Assembly: GCA_011526095.1 (NCBI GenBank)
Contig: WYBA01000124.1
Span: 1 to 36,826 of the forward strand
Length of the DNA stretch: 36,826 bases
Reading direction: 5' to 3'
Origin: Myxococcales bacterium
GTDB taxonomy: Bacteria; Myxococcota_A; Polyangia; Haliangiales; Haliangiaceae
The position numbers and the translations under genes are program-made. Under the pieces are notes generated by a model. That model saw nothing but the letters and a program-made list of their open reading frames with translations, made no database searches and had not been told where the DNA came from. Positions within the stretch are counted from its first letter, which is position 1. Each line of letters begins with the position of its first letter. Positions 5,222-15,954 of this stretch are shown piece by piece.

Positions 5222-7603
5222 ATGACAAGACCAGGACTCATGCTGCTCACCTCCGCGCTGGTGCTCGGTCTTGGGGGCGCGAGCCCCGTGAGCGCCGACA
5301 CCGGGGGCGGCAACTCGGTGGTGTGCGGCAGCGCGCCTGGCGCGTGGAACGCACCCAACGGCGCCTCGGTCAACAGCCGGTCGCAGAGCGGCGTGGTCGG
5401 CACCATCCTCAGCACGCTCGGCGAGTACTACAGCCACACGATGATCTCGCACGGCTCGACGTGGATGAGCCACGCGTCGATGCAGACGCCGCGCGCCAAC
5501 GTGTGGAACAGCAGCACCGACAACTGGAACCTCGCGGACATCCTGCAGGCGGGCCCGGGCGCGGCCACGGTCAACATGGGCGGGGCGTACGCGTTCCTCT
5601 ACCAGCAGCCCGAGGGCCCGCCGATGACGGTCGACTACGTCGACGGCGGCAGCCAGGGCGTCGCCGCGGCGAACGCGCTGCTGGCGCTGCCCGACTGCGC
5701 GGCGATCACCGACGGCAAGTGCCGGACCCAGATCGCGGATCCGCAGGGCACCCGCTACATCATCGGCTTCCGCGTCGCCGGCGCCACGTACCGCCACTCG
5801 TACGGCGTCTACACCTTCGTCAACAGCTACAACATCCCCACCGGCGTCCAGACGACGACGCCGTACGCGGCGCTGCAGTGCGCGACGTTCGCGGCGATGG
5901 CGCTGAACTGGGGCAACGGCACGACGATGACGTCGCGCGCGTACGCCAACGCGGTCGTCGCGCCCGCGGTGCAGAAGCTCTACGACGTCATCCACTCGTT
6001 CGTGCAGGCCGGCGGTGGCAACAGCGGGACGCAGGCGATCCTGGCCAACCAGATGACCAACTGCTTCACCAGCCCGTCGAAGTGCGACGACCGCACCGCG
6101 ACGCCATGGCAGGCGTTCAAGGCGACGGGTACCGCGAACTCGATCAGCCCCGACCGGATCCGCGGCATCAGCGGCCACGGCGACGTCGTCAGTCCGTGGA
6201 AGGGCGCGACCCAGGCGGTGCAGTGGAACTCGTCGGGCACGGTCTACGGCTGCTGGTCGGAGACGTTCCGCACCTGGACCGAGCCGGACGCGTGGGCCGG
6301 CGGCACGACCACGTGCACGCCGAGCTGCGTCGGCGGTCTGTGCGGTCAGTCGGACGGCTGCGGCGGGACGTGCGCGTCCACCGAGGCCGAGACCTGCGGC
6401 GTGTGCGGCAACGCGGCGTGCGGCGGCGGTAGCTGCCCGACGGTCAACCAGGTCAACATCGGCTCGTCGACCGACCTCCGCTACACGATCACCGGCACCA
6501 ACGTGACGGTGAACCTGTCGGGTGGCACCGGCGACGGCGACATCTACGTCAAGCTCGGCAGCGCGCCGACGACCAGCTCGTACGGCTGCAAGTCGGACCT
6601 CGGGGGTAACACCGAGAGCTGCACGCTGAGCGGCACCGGGACGTTCCACATCCTGCTCCACCCGTACTCGACGTTCGGCGGCACGACGCTGCGCGCGACG
6701 GTCGCGAGCTGCGGCGGCGCCTGCGCGCCGGTGTGCGGCACCGAGGCGTGCGGCCAGTCCGACGGGTGCGGCGGCGTGTGCCCCAGCACCAACGCCGACA
6801 CCTGCGGCATGTGCGGCAACGCGGCGTGCACCGGCGGCGGCACCTGCCCGGTGATCGACCAGAGCAGCCAGAGCGGCTCCGCCGGGTCGCAGACGACGTA
6901 CACGATCACCGGCACCGACGTGCACGTGACGCTCGCCGGCGGCACCGGCGACGCGGACCTCTACGTGCGGCTGGGCTCGCCGCCGACGACGTCGACCTAC
7001 AACTGCCGGTCCAACGGCAGCACCAACAGCGAGCAGTGCAACGTCAGCGGCACCGGCACCTGGTACGTGATGATCCGCGGCTACAGCGCGTACAGCGGGG
7101 CCAAGCTCGACGCGTCGGTGACGAGCTGCGACAGCGGCGGCGGCGGCTCGTGCGTGCCCTCGTGCACCGGCGATCTGTGCGGGCAGCCCAACGGCTGCGG
7201 CGGCTACTGCCTGGCCACCGACGCCAGCGACTGCGGCCAGTGCGGCAACCCGGCCTGCGGCTCGGGGAGCTGCCCGACGATCGACTACACCGCCAGCCTC
7301 ACCAACTCCGCCAGCTACACCGACGCCGACACCAAGCGCTACAACGTCCAGCTCACCGCCGGCACGACGTACACGATCAGCACGTGCTCGGCTGGCAACG
7401 TCGACACCTACCTGCGGCTGCACAAGAACGGCTCGCAGGTCGCCGCCAACGACGACGGCTGCCCGACGGGGTACGCGTCGAAGATCACCTACACCCCGAC
7501 GGTGACCGGCACGAACGTGCTGAGCATGGGCTGCTACTACAACAACTCGTGCGCGGCGACGGTCGCGATCTCGCCGGCCGCCACCTCCTGCAGCCCGCTG
7601 TGA
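5222..7603 (+). CDS. Large secreted protein: papain-like N-domain plus three Cys-rich/PPC units
   Basis: Encodes 793 residues. A Sec signal peptide (residues 1-25, ending VSA) supports this start. Residues about 30-340 form one domain with YYSHTMISHG (His72, His77) and later LQCATF (Cys220). The order His before Cys suggests a circularly permuted NlpC/P60 (YiiX-like) cysteine peptidase or amidase, but this is an inference from motifs only. Three Cys-rich modules follow (from about residues 365, 501 and 644: CGQSDGCGG, CGxCGNxAC, CP). Each leads into a PPC-type beta-sandwich (about 412-498, 550-640, 692-790; for example GTGDGDIYVKLG and GTGDADLYVRLG). Such modules often serve as secretion or adhesion appendages of myxobacterial exoenzymes. 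The stop overlaps the next start as TGATG. Confidence 0.85.
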   Translation: MTRPGLMLLTSALVLGLGGASPVSADTGGGNSVVCGSAPGAWNAPNGASVNSRSQSGVVGTILSTLGEYYSHTMISHGSTWMSHASMQTPRANVWNSSTDNWNLADILQAGPGAATVNMGGAYAFLYQQPEGPPMTVDYVDGGSQGVAAANALLALPDCAAITDGKCRTQIADPQGTRYIIGFRVAGATYRHSYGVYTFVNSYNIPTGVQTTTPYAALQCATFAAMALNWGNGTTMTSRAYANAVVAPAVQKLYDVIHSFVQAGGGNSGTQAILANQMTNCFTSPSKCDDRTATPWQAFKATGTANSISPDRIRGISGHGDVVSPWKGATQAVQWNSSGTVYGCWSETFRTWTEPDAWAGGTTTCTPSCVGGLCGQSDGCGGTCASTEAETCGVCGNAACGGGSCPTVNQVNIGSSTDLRYTITGTNVTVNLSGGTGDGDIYVKLGSAPTTSSYGCKSDLGGNTESCTLSGTGTFHILLHPYSTFGGTTLRATVASCGGACAPVCGTEACGQSDGCGGVCPSTNADTCGMCGNAACTGGGTCPVIDQSSQSGSAGSQTTYTITGTDVHVTLAGGTGDADLYVRLGSPPTTSTYNCRSNGSTNSEQCNVSGTGTWYVMIRGYSAYSGAKLDASVTSCDSGGGGSCVPSCTGDLCGQPNGCGGYCLATDASDCGQCGNPACGSGSCPTIDYTASLTNSASYTDADTKRYNVQLTAGTTYTISTCSAGNVDTYLRLHKNGSQVAANDDGCPTGYASKITYTPTVTGTNVLSMGCYYNNSCAATVAISPAATSCSPL
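6314..7281 (+). repeat. Three coding copies of a Cys-rich module alternating with PPC domains
   Basis: Modules begin at about 6314, 6722 and 7151. Each encodes a C-x3-C-x5-C-GQ-x2-GCGG-x-C core followed by CGxCGNxAC. The first two are followed by closely similar PPC-like domains; the third PPC-like unit is more diverged. The arrangement indicates internal duplication within one gene. Confidence 0.75.
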
Positions 7604-8940
7604 TGCGAGCCATGGCGATGAACCGCACGATCCGTTGGGTGGCGCTCGCGGCGGGCGCGCTGGCGCTCGCGTGGTGGCTGTGGCCGCGGTCCGCGCCGCG
7701 CGCGGCTGGCGCCGGCGCCTCGGCTGCCTCGGGCAGCCCGGCCAGCGCCGGCGGGGGCGCGTCCGCGTCCGACGCGCCGGCCGCCCGCCACGTCCCGGTC
7801 GCCGCCCAGCCGCCGCCGTCGCGGGTGGTCATCGATGAGGTGACCCTCGACCGGACCGAGGCGTGCGAGGGCGAGGAGATCCTGGTCTCGGTGTTCGCGC
7901 ACGCCGAGGATCCCGCCGACGACGATCACCTGCACGCGGTCATCGACGGCGTCCCCGGGATGAGCGTCCCGCTCGTCGCGCGCCGGCGCAGCCCCGACTC
8001 GCCGCCGCCGCAGGTCATCGTGTTCGGCCGCGGCGAGACCCGCGTCACCGCCGACGTCCCGCCGTTCACCGTCCGCGATTGCCCCGCGCCGCGCACCCTG
8101 GCGATCGTGTACCGCCTCGCGCTCAACACCAACGCCGAGTTCGAGTTCGAGGCGCGCATCGACGCCGGCGCGGCGGCGCCGTTCGTCGCAGTCGAGTACG
8201 AGTGGGACTTCGGCGACGGCACCAGCGTCACCACCACCGAGCCGCGCGCGGTCCACGACTACGGCCAGCGTCCGCAGGTCTCGGTGTACTCGAACCAGAT
8301 CGTCCAGGTCACGGCGCGCGCCGCCGGCGGCGACGCCGTGATCGGGCGCAAGACGATCCTGTTCCACAACCCGCAGTACGCGAACCTCGAGTTCGCCGGC
8401 GTCGTGACGCTGGTGGTCGAGCTGACCCCGCGCTTCCCGACGATCAGCGACGGGCAGGTGGTCCAGGGCGTGCGGCTGTGGCACCACCGCCCGGACCCGG
8501 TGCGGATCACGCGGGTGCGCGCGCGCCGCAACTCCAGCGTGCCGGGCAGCGAGCCGGTGGTGACGGAGGTGCCGGTCGAGAGCGTGCTCGGCACGACGTC
8601 GATCCCGCCGTCGGGGCTGGACGTGCGCCTGACGCTCGACGTGGCCGCCGATCCCGAGGTGTTCTCGATCGACTACCTGCTCGACGGCGTGAGCGCCGAG
8701 GGCTATCCGGTCGAGAGCATCTTCTCGGTCATGAAGCCGCCGACCCCGACGGTGGACGCGCACGTGCGCGTCGAGGATCCGGCGATGGTCGAGCGGATCC
8801 TGCTGGCGCAGCAGCTGCTGGGCAAGGACCTCGTGACCGAGGACGAGTTGCTCGCGCTGCAGCGCCAGGGCGCGTTCGAGGGCTTCAAGCCCGTGGCCGA
8901 CGACCCGGAGCCCAAGCTGCCGCCGGTCTACCAGCCGTGA
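7603..8940 (+). CDS. Membrane-anchored protein with a PKD-like domain
   Basis: Encodes 445 residues. The ATG at 7603 shares a base with the upstream stop (TGATG), so the protein is translationally coupled to the secreted Cys-rich protein. It has an N-terminal membrane anchor (about residues 8-22), then an Ala/Ser/Pro-rich linker (to about residue 70). Beta-rich domains follow, including a PKD-like motif EWDFGDG with a following HDYG (about residues 190-225). The C-terminal 60 residues are helical and charged. PKD domains mediate protein-protein or glycan contacts at the surface. Pairing with the upstream gene suggests a periplasmic or outer-surface partner of that protein, for example in anchoring or display. 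The gene ends directly against the oppositely oriented kinase gene, with no spacer. Confidence 0.8.
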   Translation: MRAMAMNRTIRWVALAAGALALAWWLWPRSAPRAAGAGASAASGSPASAGGGASASDAPAARHVPVAAQPPPSRVVIDEVTLDRTEACEGEEILVSVFAHAEDPADDDHLHAVIDGVPGMSVPLVARRRSPDSPPPQVIVFGRGETRVTADVPPFTVRDCPAPRTLAIVYRLALNTNAEFEFEARIDAGAAAPFVAVEYEWDFGDGTSVTTTEPRAVHDYGQRPQVSVYSNQIVQVTARAAGGDAVIGRKTILFHNPQYANLEFAGVVTLVVELTPRFPTISDGQVVQGVRLWHHRPDPVRITRVRARRNSSVPGSEPVVTEVPVESVLGTTSIPPSGLDVRLTLDVAADPEVFSIDYLLDGVSAEGYPVESIFSVMKPPTPTVDAHVRVEDPAMVERILLAQQLLGKDLVTEDELLALQRQGAFEGFKPVADDPEPKLPPVYQP

Positions 8941-11733
<2,793 letters not shown>

Positions 11734-11821
11734 CGGCCGCCATGGTGCCCGAGGCTGGGGTGGCTGGCCAGAGGGTAGCGGCGGGGCAAGAGGGCCTGAT
11801 GTGGTAGGTGTGGCGGACGCC

Positions 11822-12232
11822 ATGGCGAAGCCCGTGCTCGAGCTCGACGGCAGCAGGATCCGGGACTACGAGTCCTTCATCGACGAGGTGACGCGCAGCC
11901 TCGTGCCCGATGCGGGCTGGGGCGGCAACCTCGACGCGTTCAACGACATCCTGCGCGGCGGCTTCGGGGCGCCCGAGGGCGGGTTCGTGCTGCGGTGGCG
12001 TCACGCCGCAGCGTCGAGGGAGGCGCTGGGGTACGCCCAGACCGTCCGCTACCTCGAGACGAAGCTGCAGCGGTGCCATCCGGTGAACGTTCCGTTCGTC
12101 GAGGCCGAGCTCGCCGCCGCTCGTCGCGGCGCCGGACAGACGCTGTTCGACGTCCTCGTCGAGATCATCGGCGTGCACGGTCCTGGCGGCCGTGAGAGCG
12201 AGGACGGCGTCGAGCTCGAGCTCGTCTGGTGA
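11822..12232 (+). CDS. Barstar-family (ribonuclease-inhibitor-like) protein
   Basis: Encodes 136 residues starting MAKPVLELDG. It shows the barstar pattern: LDGSRIRDYESFIDEV near the N-terminus, then WGGNLDAFNDILRGGFG (about residues 33-50), the region that in barstar binds barnase. The protein is longer than the classic 90-residue barstar and has an additional C-terminal helical and beta part. Barstar homologues usually neutralise a cognate RNase toxin, but no barnase-like gene is seen beside it, so it may be an orphan immunity gene or have another role. The start overlaps the longest possible start of the divergent kinase gene. Confidence 0.8.
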   Translation: MAKPVLELDGSRIRDYESFIDEVTRSLVPDAGWGGNLDAFNDILRGGFGAPEGGFVLRWRHAAASREALGYAQTVRYLETKLQRCHPVNVPFVEAELAAARRGAGQTLFDVLVEIIGVHGPGGRESEDGVELELVW

Positions 12233-12349
12233 TCCGACCTCGCCGTCGTTCACGCTGTCCGTGGCCCGGACGGAGCGCGGCGCTCGCGCTCGCCGTGGCG
12301 CCATGGCGAGCGGTGCGCAACGGCTGATTCCCTGTCCTGATCGACCGGC

Positions 12350-12583
12350 TCAGCGCAGGCCGACCTCGCCGAACGCGATGGCCCGGAGGAGCGGGCGGAA
12401 CGCGGCGTCACCGCGGACGGTACCGTCCAGCGGGATGAACGCCCACGCAGGTGTGCGCGGCGGCGGGGGCGGGTCGACGAGCAGCTCGGTGTCCGGCGCC
12501 AGGCGCACCGCCGCCGCCACGAGGCACGCCGCCGCGGCCAGCGCGAGCGAGCGGCGACGCCGGAGCGGGCTGATCGCGATCAT
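12350..12583 (-). CDS. Small exported or membrane protein, unknown
   Basis: Encodes 77 residues. A basic N-terminus (LRRRRS) precedes a hydrophobic Ala/Leu/Val segment (about residues 12-27), consistent with an inner-membrane anchor or uncleaved signal. A Pro-run linker (PPPPP, about residue 38) leads to a short C-terminal domain with AFIPLDGTVRGD. No family is recognised. It lies downstream of, and in the same direction as, the 138-residue membrane protein after about 70 bp, and they may be co-transcribed. Confidence 0.5.
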   Translation of the reverse strand: MIAISPLRRRRSLALAAAACLVAAAVRLAPDTELLVDPPPPPRTPAWAFIPLDGTVRGDAAFRPLLRAIAFGEVGLR

Positions 12584-12654
12584 CGCCCGTGAGACACCCG
12601 CGCTGGACCGCGGTTGCAGCCGGCGCCGAGGCGCGAACGGCAGGCCGTGCGGCG

Positions 12655-13071
12655 CTACTCCGCCGGGACCGAGAAGTCCTCGTCGTCGTAGAGGCGCAGC
12701 ATCGACGCGGCGATCGCGTCGAGGTCACCCGTGGCGACGACGCGCTCGGTGGCGCCGAGCTTGCCGGCCCACGCGCCGGTGGCGTGGCCGGCGGCGCGGT
12801 GGAAGTACCTCGCGCACGCGCGCGGCCAGGCGGTCTCGCCGCGCTCGGCCATGCCGCGCGCGATGAAGTCGAGGCGCGCGCGCACCTCGGCTCGCGGCAG
12901 CGGGCGCGTGCCGAGCACGCAGCCCATGCCCTTGCGGAGGTCGGCGCGCGCGTCACCGGCGTTGCGGCAGTCGAGCCACAGGCCGAGCCCGCCGAGGCCG
13001 ACGAACGCCGCGACGATGAGCACGGTCGTCGCGACCTTTCCGCGAGGGCCGCGCTCGTCGGCGGGGGGCAT
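12655..13071 (-). CDS. Single-pass membrane protein with periplasmic domain, unknown
   Basis: Encodes 138 residues. The ATG at 13071 is preferred over the GTG at 13074 because a TACGCT hexamer ends exactly 7 nt upstream of it. A hydrophobic segment (about residues 13-33) follows a short charged N-terminus. The remainder is predicted soluble with three Cys residues (in LDCRN, MGCVLG and RACARYF) that could form disulfides outside the cytosol. The C-terminal part is acidic (LYDDEDF). No family is recognised. Confidence 0.6.
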   Translation of the reverse strand: MPPADERGPRGKVATTVLIVAAFVGLGGLGLWLDCRNAGDARADLRKGMGCVLGTRPLPRAEVRARLDFIARGMAERGETAWPRACARYFHRAAGHATGAWAGKLGATERVVATGDLDAIAASMLRLYDDEDFSVPAE

Positions 13072-13078
13072 CACGGCG

Positions 13079-13084
13079 AGCGTA
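13079..13084 (-). promoter_or_regulatory. Candidate -10 element (TACGCT), leaderless-type position
   Basis: TACGCT on the minus strand ends 7 nt before the ATG at 13071 and decides between the two possible starts of that gene. Confidence 0.5.
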
Positions 13085-13119
13085 CCAGCGGCGGCGTCGT
13101 CGCGCGCTCGCGCCCGGGC

Positions 13120-13758
13120 TCAGCGCGCCCGGGCCACGATGACGGCGACGTCGTCCTGGAGCGCGCCGCCTGGCAGGCGGGCGGCGGCGACGAGGACGCT
13201 GGGCAGGTCGGCGAGCTCGATCGTGCGGAGCGCGACGACGAGCCGGTCGCGGCCGGCGTACTTGAGCAGGCCATCGCTGGCGAGCAGGAGCGTTCCGGCC
13301 GTGCCGACGTGCTCGAAGCCGACGGGCACGGCCTCGCCGGTGCCGAGCAGCGGCTTGCGGCGCTGCTCGGCGGTGAGGTCGTGGAGCGCGGCGTCGGTGA
13401 CGAGCCAGGTGCCGGAGTCGCCGACGCTGGCGCCGCGGATGTGCGTCGCGTCGAGCAGCGCCAGCACGGCGGTCGTCTGGCCAGGCGCGCCCGAGCGCGC
13501 GAGCTGGCGGTCGAGCGTGGCGAGCACGTCCGCGGGCGTGGCGCGCCCCGCGAGCAGCTCGGGCGCGCGCCGCAGCGCGCCGGCCACGACCGCGTCGGCG
13601 GCGTCGGCGCCGCCGCCCGTGCCTCCGGCGCCGTCGGCGACGACGAGCACCAGGCCGTCGGGCGCGGCGACGACGCCGGCGCGGTCTTCACCGGGGCCGG
13701 GCCCGGCGGGCGCGACCCAGTGAACGGCGCGGGCGGGCGGTCGCGGTTCGTCGCTCAC
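13120..13758 (-). CDS. PP2C-type Ser/Thr protein phosphatase
   Basis: Encodes 212 residues from a GTG at 13758 that overlaps the upstream gene's stop as GTGA. PP2C metal-binding motifs are present in order: EDRAG, VADGAGG (first invariant Asp), GDSG, LLASDGL and QDDVAVI. The domain is compact, as in bacterial stand-alone phosphatases. It would dephosphorylate substrates of Hanks-type kinases, several of which are typical of this kind of genome (two in this window). Translational coupling to the beta-propeller protein upstream suggests both act in one process. The protein is cytosolic, with no signal peptide. Confidence 0.85.
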   Translation of the reverse strand: MSDEPRPPARAVHWVAPAGPGPGEDRAGVVAAPDGLVLVVADGAGGTGGGADAADAVVAGALRRAPELLAGRATPADVLATLDRQLARSGAPGQTTAVLALLDATHIRGASVGDSGTWLVTDAALHDLTAEQRRKPLLGTGEAVPVGFEHVGTAGTLLLASDGLLKYAGRDRLVVALRTIELADLPSVLVAAARLPGGALQDDVAVIVARAR

Positions 13759-14819
13759 TCGGGCAGGGCTCCAGGCTCGAGCGTGACCACCTCGATCGCG
13801 TCGTCCGACGCGACGGCGAAGCGGCGACGCGTTGGGTCGAGCGCGAGCGGCGGGCTGCGGCGGCGCCACACGATGCTCGACACGTCCTCGCCCGTCCGCA
13901 GCTGCGGCCACTCGTGGACGATCCGACCGGTGCGCACGGCGATCAACCGGGGCGTCTCGAAGAACGTCACGACGTGCGTGTCGCCGACCGGCATCATGAT
14001 CCCCGGAGGGCGATCGAGCGGGACGCTGACCGTGTACGCCTCGGCGCGCAGATCGTAGACCGCGAGCCCGCGCGGGCGCAGGCGCGGCCCGGGGTGGTCG
14101 CGGTCGGCCTCGGCCGCCTCCTCGGGATCCTCCTCCTCGGACGAGCTGCCGATCAGGAGACGGTCGTCGTCGACCCACGCGGCGGAGCTCTCCTCGACGA
14201 GGCACACGTTGCGCGTGGTGGACGTGCCGTGGAGCGCGTCGAGCCGGGTGGGGTCGCGCAGCACCTCGGCGAGGTCGAACCAGACGACGGCGTCCCACGG
14301 GTGCCACACCCACCCCGCGCTCATCAGGCGGCGGCCTCCGGGCGACACCGCGAGGCGCGAGTGGAAGAAGTCCGATGGCTCGCGCGCGACCCCTCGGGTG
14401 AGTCGCTCCCCCGTCTCGGCGTCGTCGATGTCGATGCGCGCGTAGGAGTCGGGGCAGTGCGCGAGCAGGGTCCGACCGTCCGGGCCCGGGAACAGGCAGA
14501 CGGGGTAGGCATACGCGTCGGCGTGATACCAGGACCGGTGCAGCTCGCGCACGAACGTGCCGTCGCGCACCAGCACGCCCGAGGTGCCGGTGCGCTCGTG
14601 GATGACGACCCAGCGCCCCGATGGATCGGTGACGGCGGTGCCGAACCGGCCGTTGCCCCAGCTGACCCGGGAGGGCGTGTGCTCCCCGTCGAGCGTCCAG
14701 GTCTGGTGGCCGGAGACCCAGTCGACGAGCACGTCGCCGCTCCACGACAGCGAGCGCGCGGGCGTGCGCGTCGGCAGGGTCCGGGTGTCGGCGACGCGCT
14801 GCATGCGAACGTCTAGCAT
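13755..14819 (-). CDS. Beta-propeller-like (WD40-type) cytosolic protein
   Basis: Encodes 354 residues. The start could be the ATG at 14819 or the one at 14804 (MQRVADTR). No signal peptide is visible. Repeating strand patterns with D-P-x-G-R or S-P-x-G-R-R turns (for example AVTDPSGRWVVIHE, LAVSPGGRRLMSAG, LALDPTRRRFAVAS) indicate a seven- or eight-bladed propeller. An acidic loop (SSSEEEDPEEAAEADRDH) interrupts it near the middle. It is translationally coupled to the PP2C phosphatase. Propellers usually serve as binding platforms, so a regulatory partner role for the phosphatase is inferred. Confidence 0.75.
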   Translation of the reverse strand: MLDVRMQRVADTRTLPTRTPARSLSWSGDVLVDWVSGHQTWTLDGEHTPSRVSWGNGRFGTAVTDPSGRWVVIHERTGTSGVLVRDGTFVRELHRSWYHADAYAYPVCLFPGPDGRTLLAHCPDSYARIDIDDAETGERLTRGVAREPSDFFHSRLAVSPGGRRLMSAGWVWHPWDAVVWFDLAEVLRDPTRLDALHGTSTTRNVCLVEESSAAWVDDDRLLIGSSSEEEDPEEAAEADRDHPGPRLRPRGLAVYDLRAEAYTVSVPLDRPPGIMMPVGDTHVVTFFETPRLIAVRTGRIVHEWPQLRTGEDVSSIVWRRRSPPLALDPTRRRFAVASDDAIEVVTLEPGALPE

Positions 14820-14910
14820 GCGTCAAGCGCCGGTCGGCCTGTCTGACCGGCGGAGGAGCTCGACGAGGTCAACATCGTGCGTCCACGTGGGCGCCGCGCG
14901 CGCGTCGGGC

Positions 14911-15954
14911 TCATCGCGGCGCGAACCGCGCGCCGCTCACGGCGAGGGTGTGGGTGGCGCCGTCGGTGGTGCGGACGGTCACGGCCGCATCGGTCGCGGT
15001 CAGCGCCGCGATCGCGCCGGCGACGCGCGCCTGATCGGCCGGCGCGCGGGCGCCGGGCACGAACAGTCGTAGCTCGCCGCGCTCGTCGCCGGTGACGAGC
15101 CAGCCGGCCGGGGAGGCGGCCACGGCCGTCGTGGTCACCCAGCCGCTGACCGCGTGGGCCTCGAGGCGCGCGCCGTCGCGGCTCCACACGACGGCGTCCT
15201 CGCCCTCGCCGACGCTGATCAGCGCGCCGTCACCCCGCCACGCGACGGCGTGGGCCGCGGCCTCGCGCTCCTCGTCGGGGAACCCGAACGGATCGCCGCT
15301 GCCCGAGTAGAAGACCGTGCCGTGTCGGCGCGCCCACACGACGTCGAGCTCCGGCGCGTCGGCGCGCAGCACGAGCACGGTGTCGACGTCGCCGGCCGCG
15401 ACGGCGAGGCGCGCGCCGATGGCGTCGAACGCCAGCGCACGCACGCCGGGCAGGACGTGGCGGCGGCCGACGCGGGCCCCGGTCACCGCGTCTCCGACGA
15501 CGACGAGCCCGCCCGCGTCGCCGCGCGCCCAGCGGCGGCCGTCCTCGGTCCACGCGACCGGCTCGGCCGGCGGCGTGGGCCCGGCCGGCGCGGGCGCGAA
15601 CGCGAACGGCTCGTGGCGCAGCGCCTCGTCGTCGGCGATCGCGCGCACGTCCTGGCCACACGCCGTGCGCAGCTCGGTCAGCAGCCACACCGCGGTGGGA
15701 TCGGACGGGTGCGGCTCGTCGACCACCTCACCCGTGTCGAGCGCGACCGTCTTGCGCAGCGAGCGCCACTGGACGTAGAGGCGCCGGCCGTCGCGGCTCA
15801 CCGCCATCCCGGCGAGGTTCGGGCACCACTCCGTGCACAGCGCCCGCTCGCCGCGCCACACGGTGAGCGTGGCCTCGCGCTCGCCCATCGCCGTGTCGAA
15901 GCGCAGCTCGAACCGCGCCTCGCAGCCGGGCACCACGAGGTCCACGGCTACCAC
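14911..15954 (-). CDS. Second beta-propeller (WD40-like) protein
   Basis: Encodes about 347 residues from a GTG at 15954 (alternative GTG at 15945) that overlaps or abuts the upstream stop. Propeller-type blades are seen: MAVSRDGRRLYVQW, VAWTEDGRRWARGD, ALAFDAIGARLAVAAG, AVAWRGDGALISVGEGEDAV and AVAASPAGWLVTGDERGEL. Two Cys residues near the N-terminus (CTEWC) could bind a metal or form a disulfide. No signal peptide is apparent. It is coupled to the beta-helix lipoprotein gene, and a second propeller gene lies just downstream in the same orientation. Function unknown. Confidence 0.72.
   Translation of the reverse strand: MVAVDLVVPGCEARFELRFDTAMGEREATLTVWRGERALCTEWCPNLAGMAVSRDGRRLYVQWRSLRKTVALDTGEVVDEPHPSDPTAVWLLTELRTACGQDVRAIADDEALRHEPFAFAPAPAGPTPPAEPVAWTEDGRRWARGDAGGLVVVGDAVTGARVGRRHVLPGVRALAFDAIGARLAVAAGDVDTVLVLRADAPELDVVWARRHGTVFYSGSGDPFGFPDEEREAAAHAVAWRGDGALISVGEGEDAVVWSRDGARLEAHAVSGWVTTTAVAASPAGWLVTGDERGELRLFVPGARAPADQARVAGAIAALTATDAAVTVRTTDGATHTLAVSGARFAPR

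Noticed and set aside
5162..7423. Long minus-strand open frame antisense to the secreted protein
   Set aside because: Composed largely of Arg, Ala, Val and His with no signature, and opposite a gene with a signal peptide and clear domains. Such long antisense frames are an effect of very high GC.
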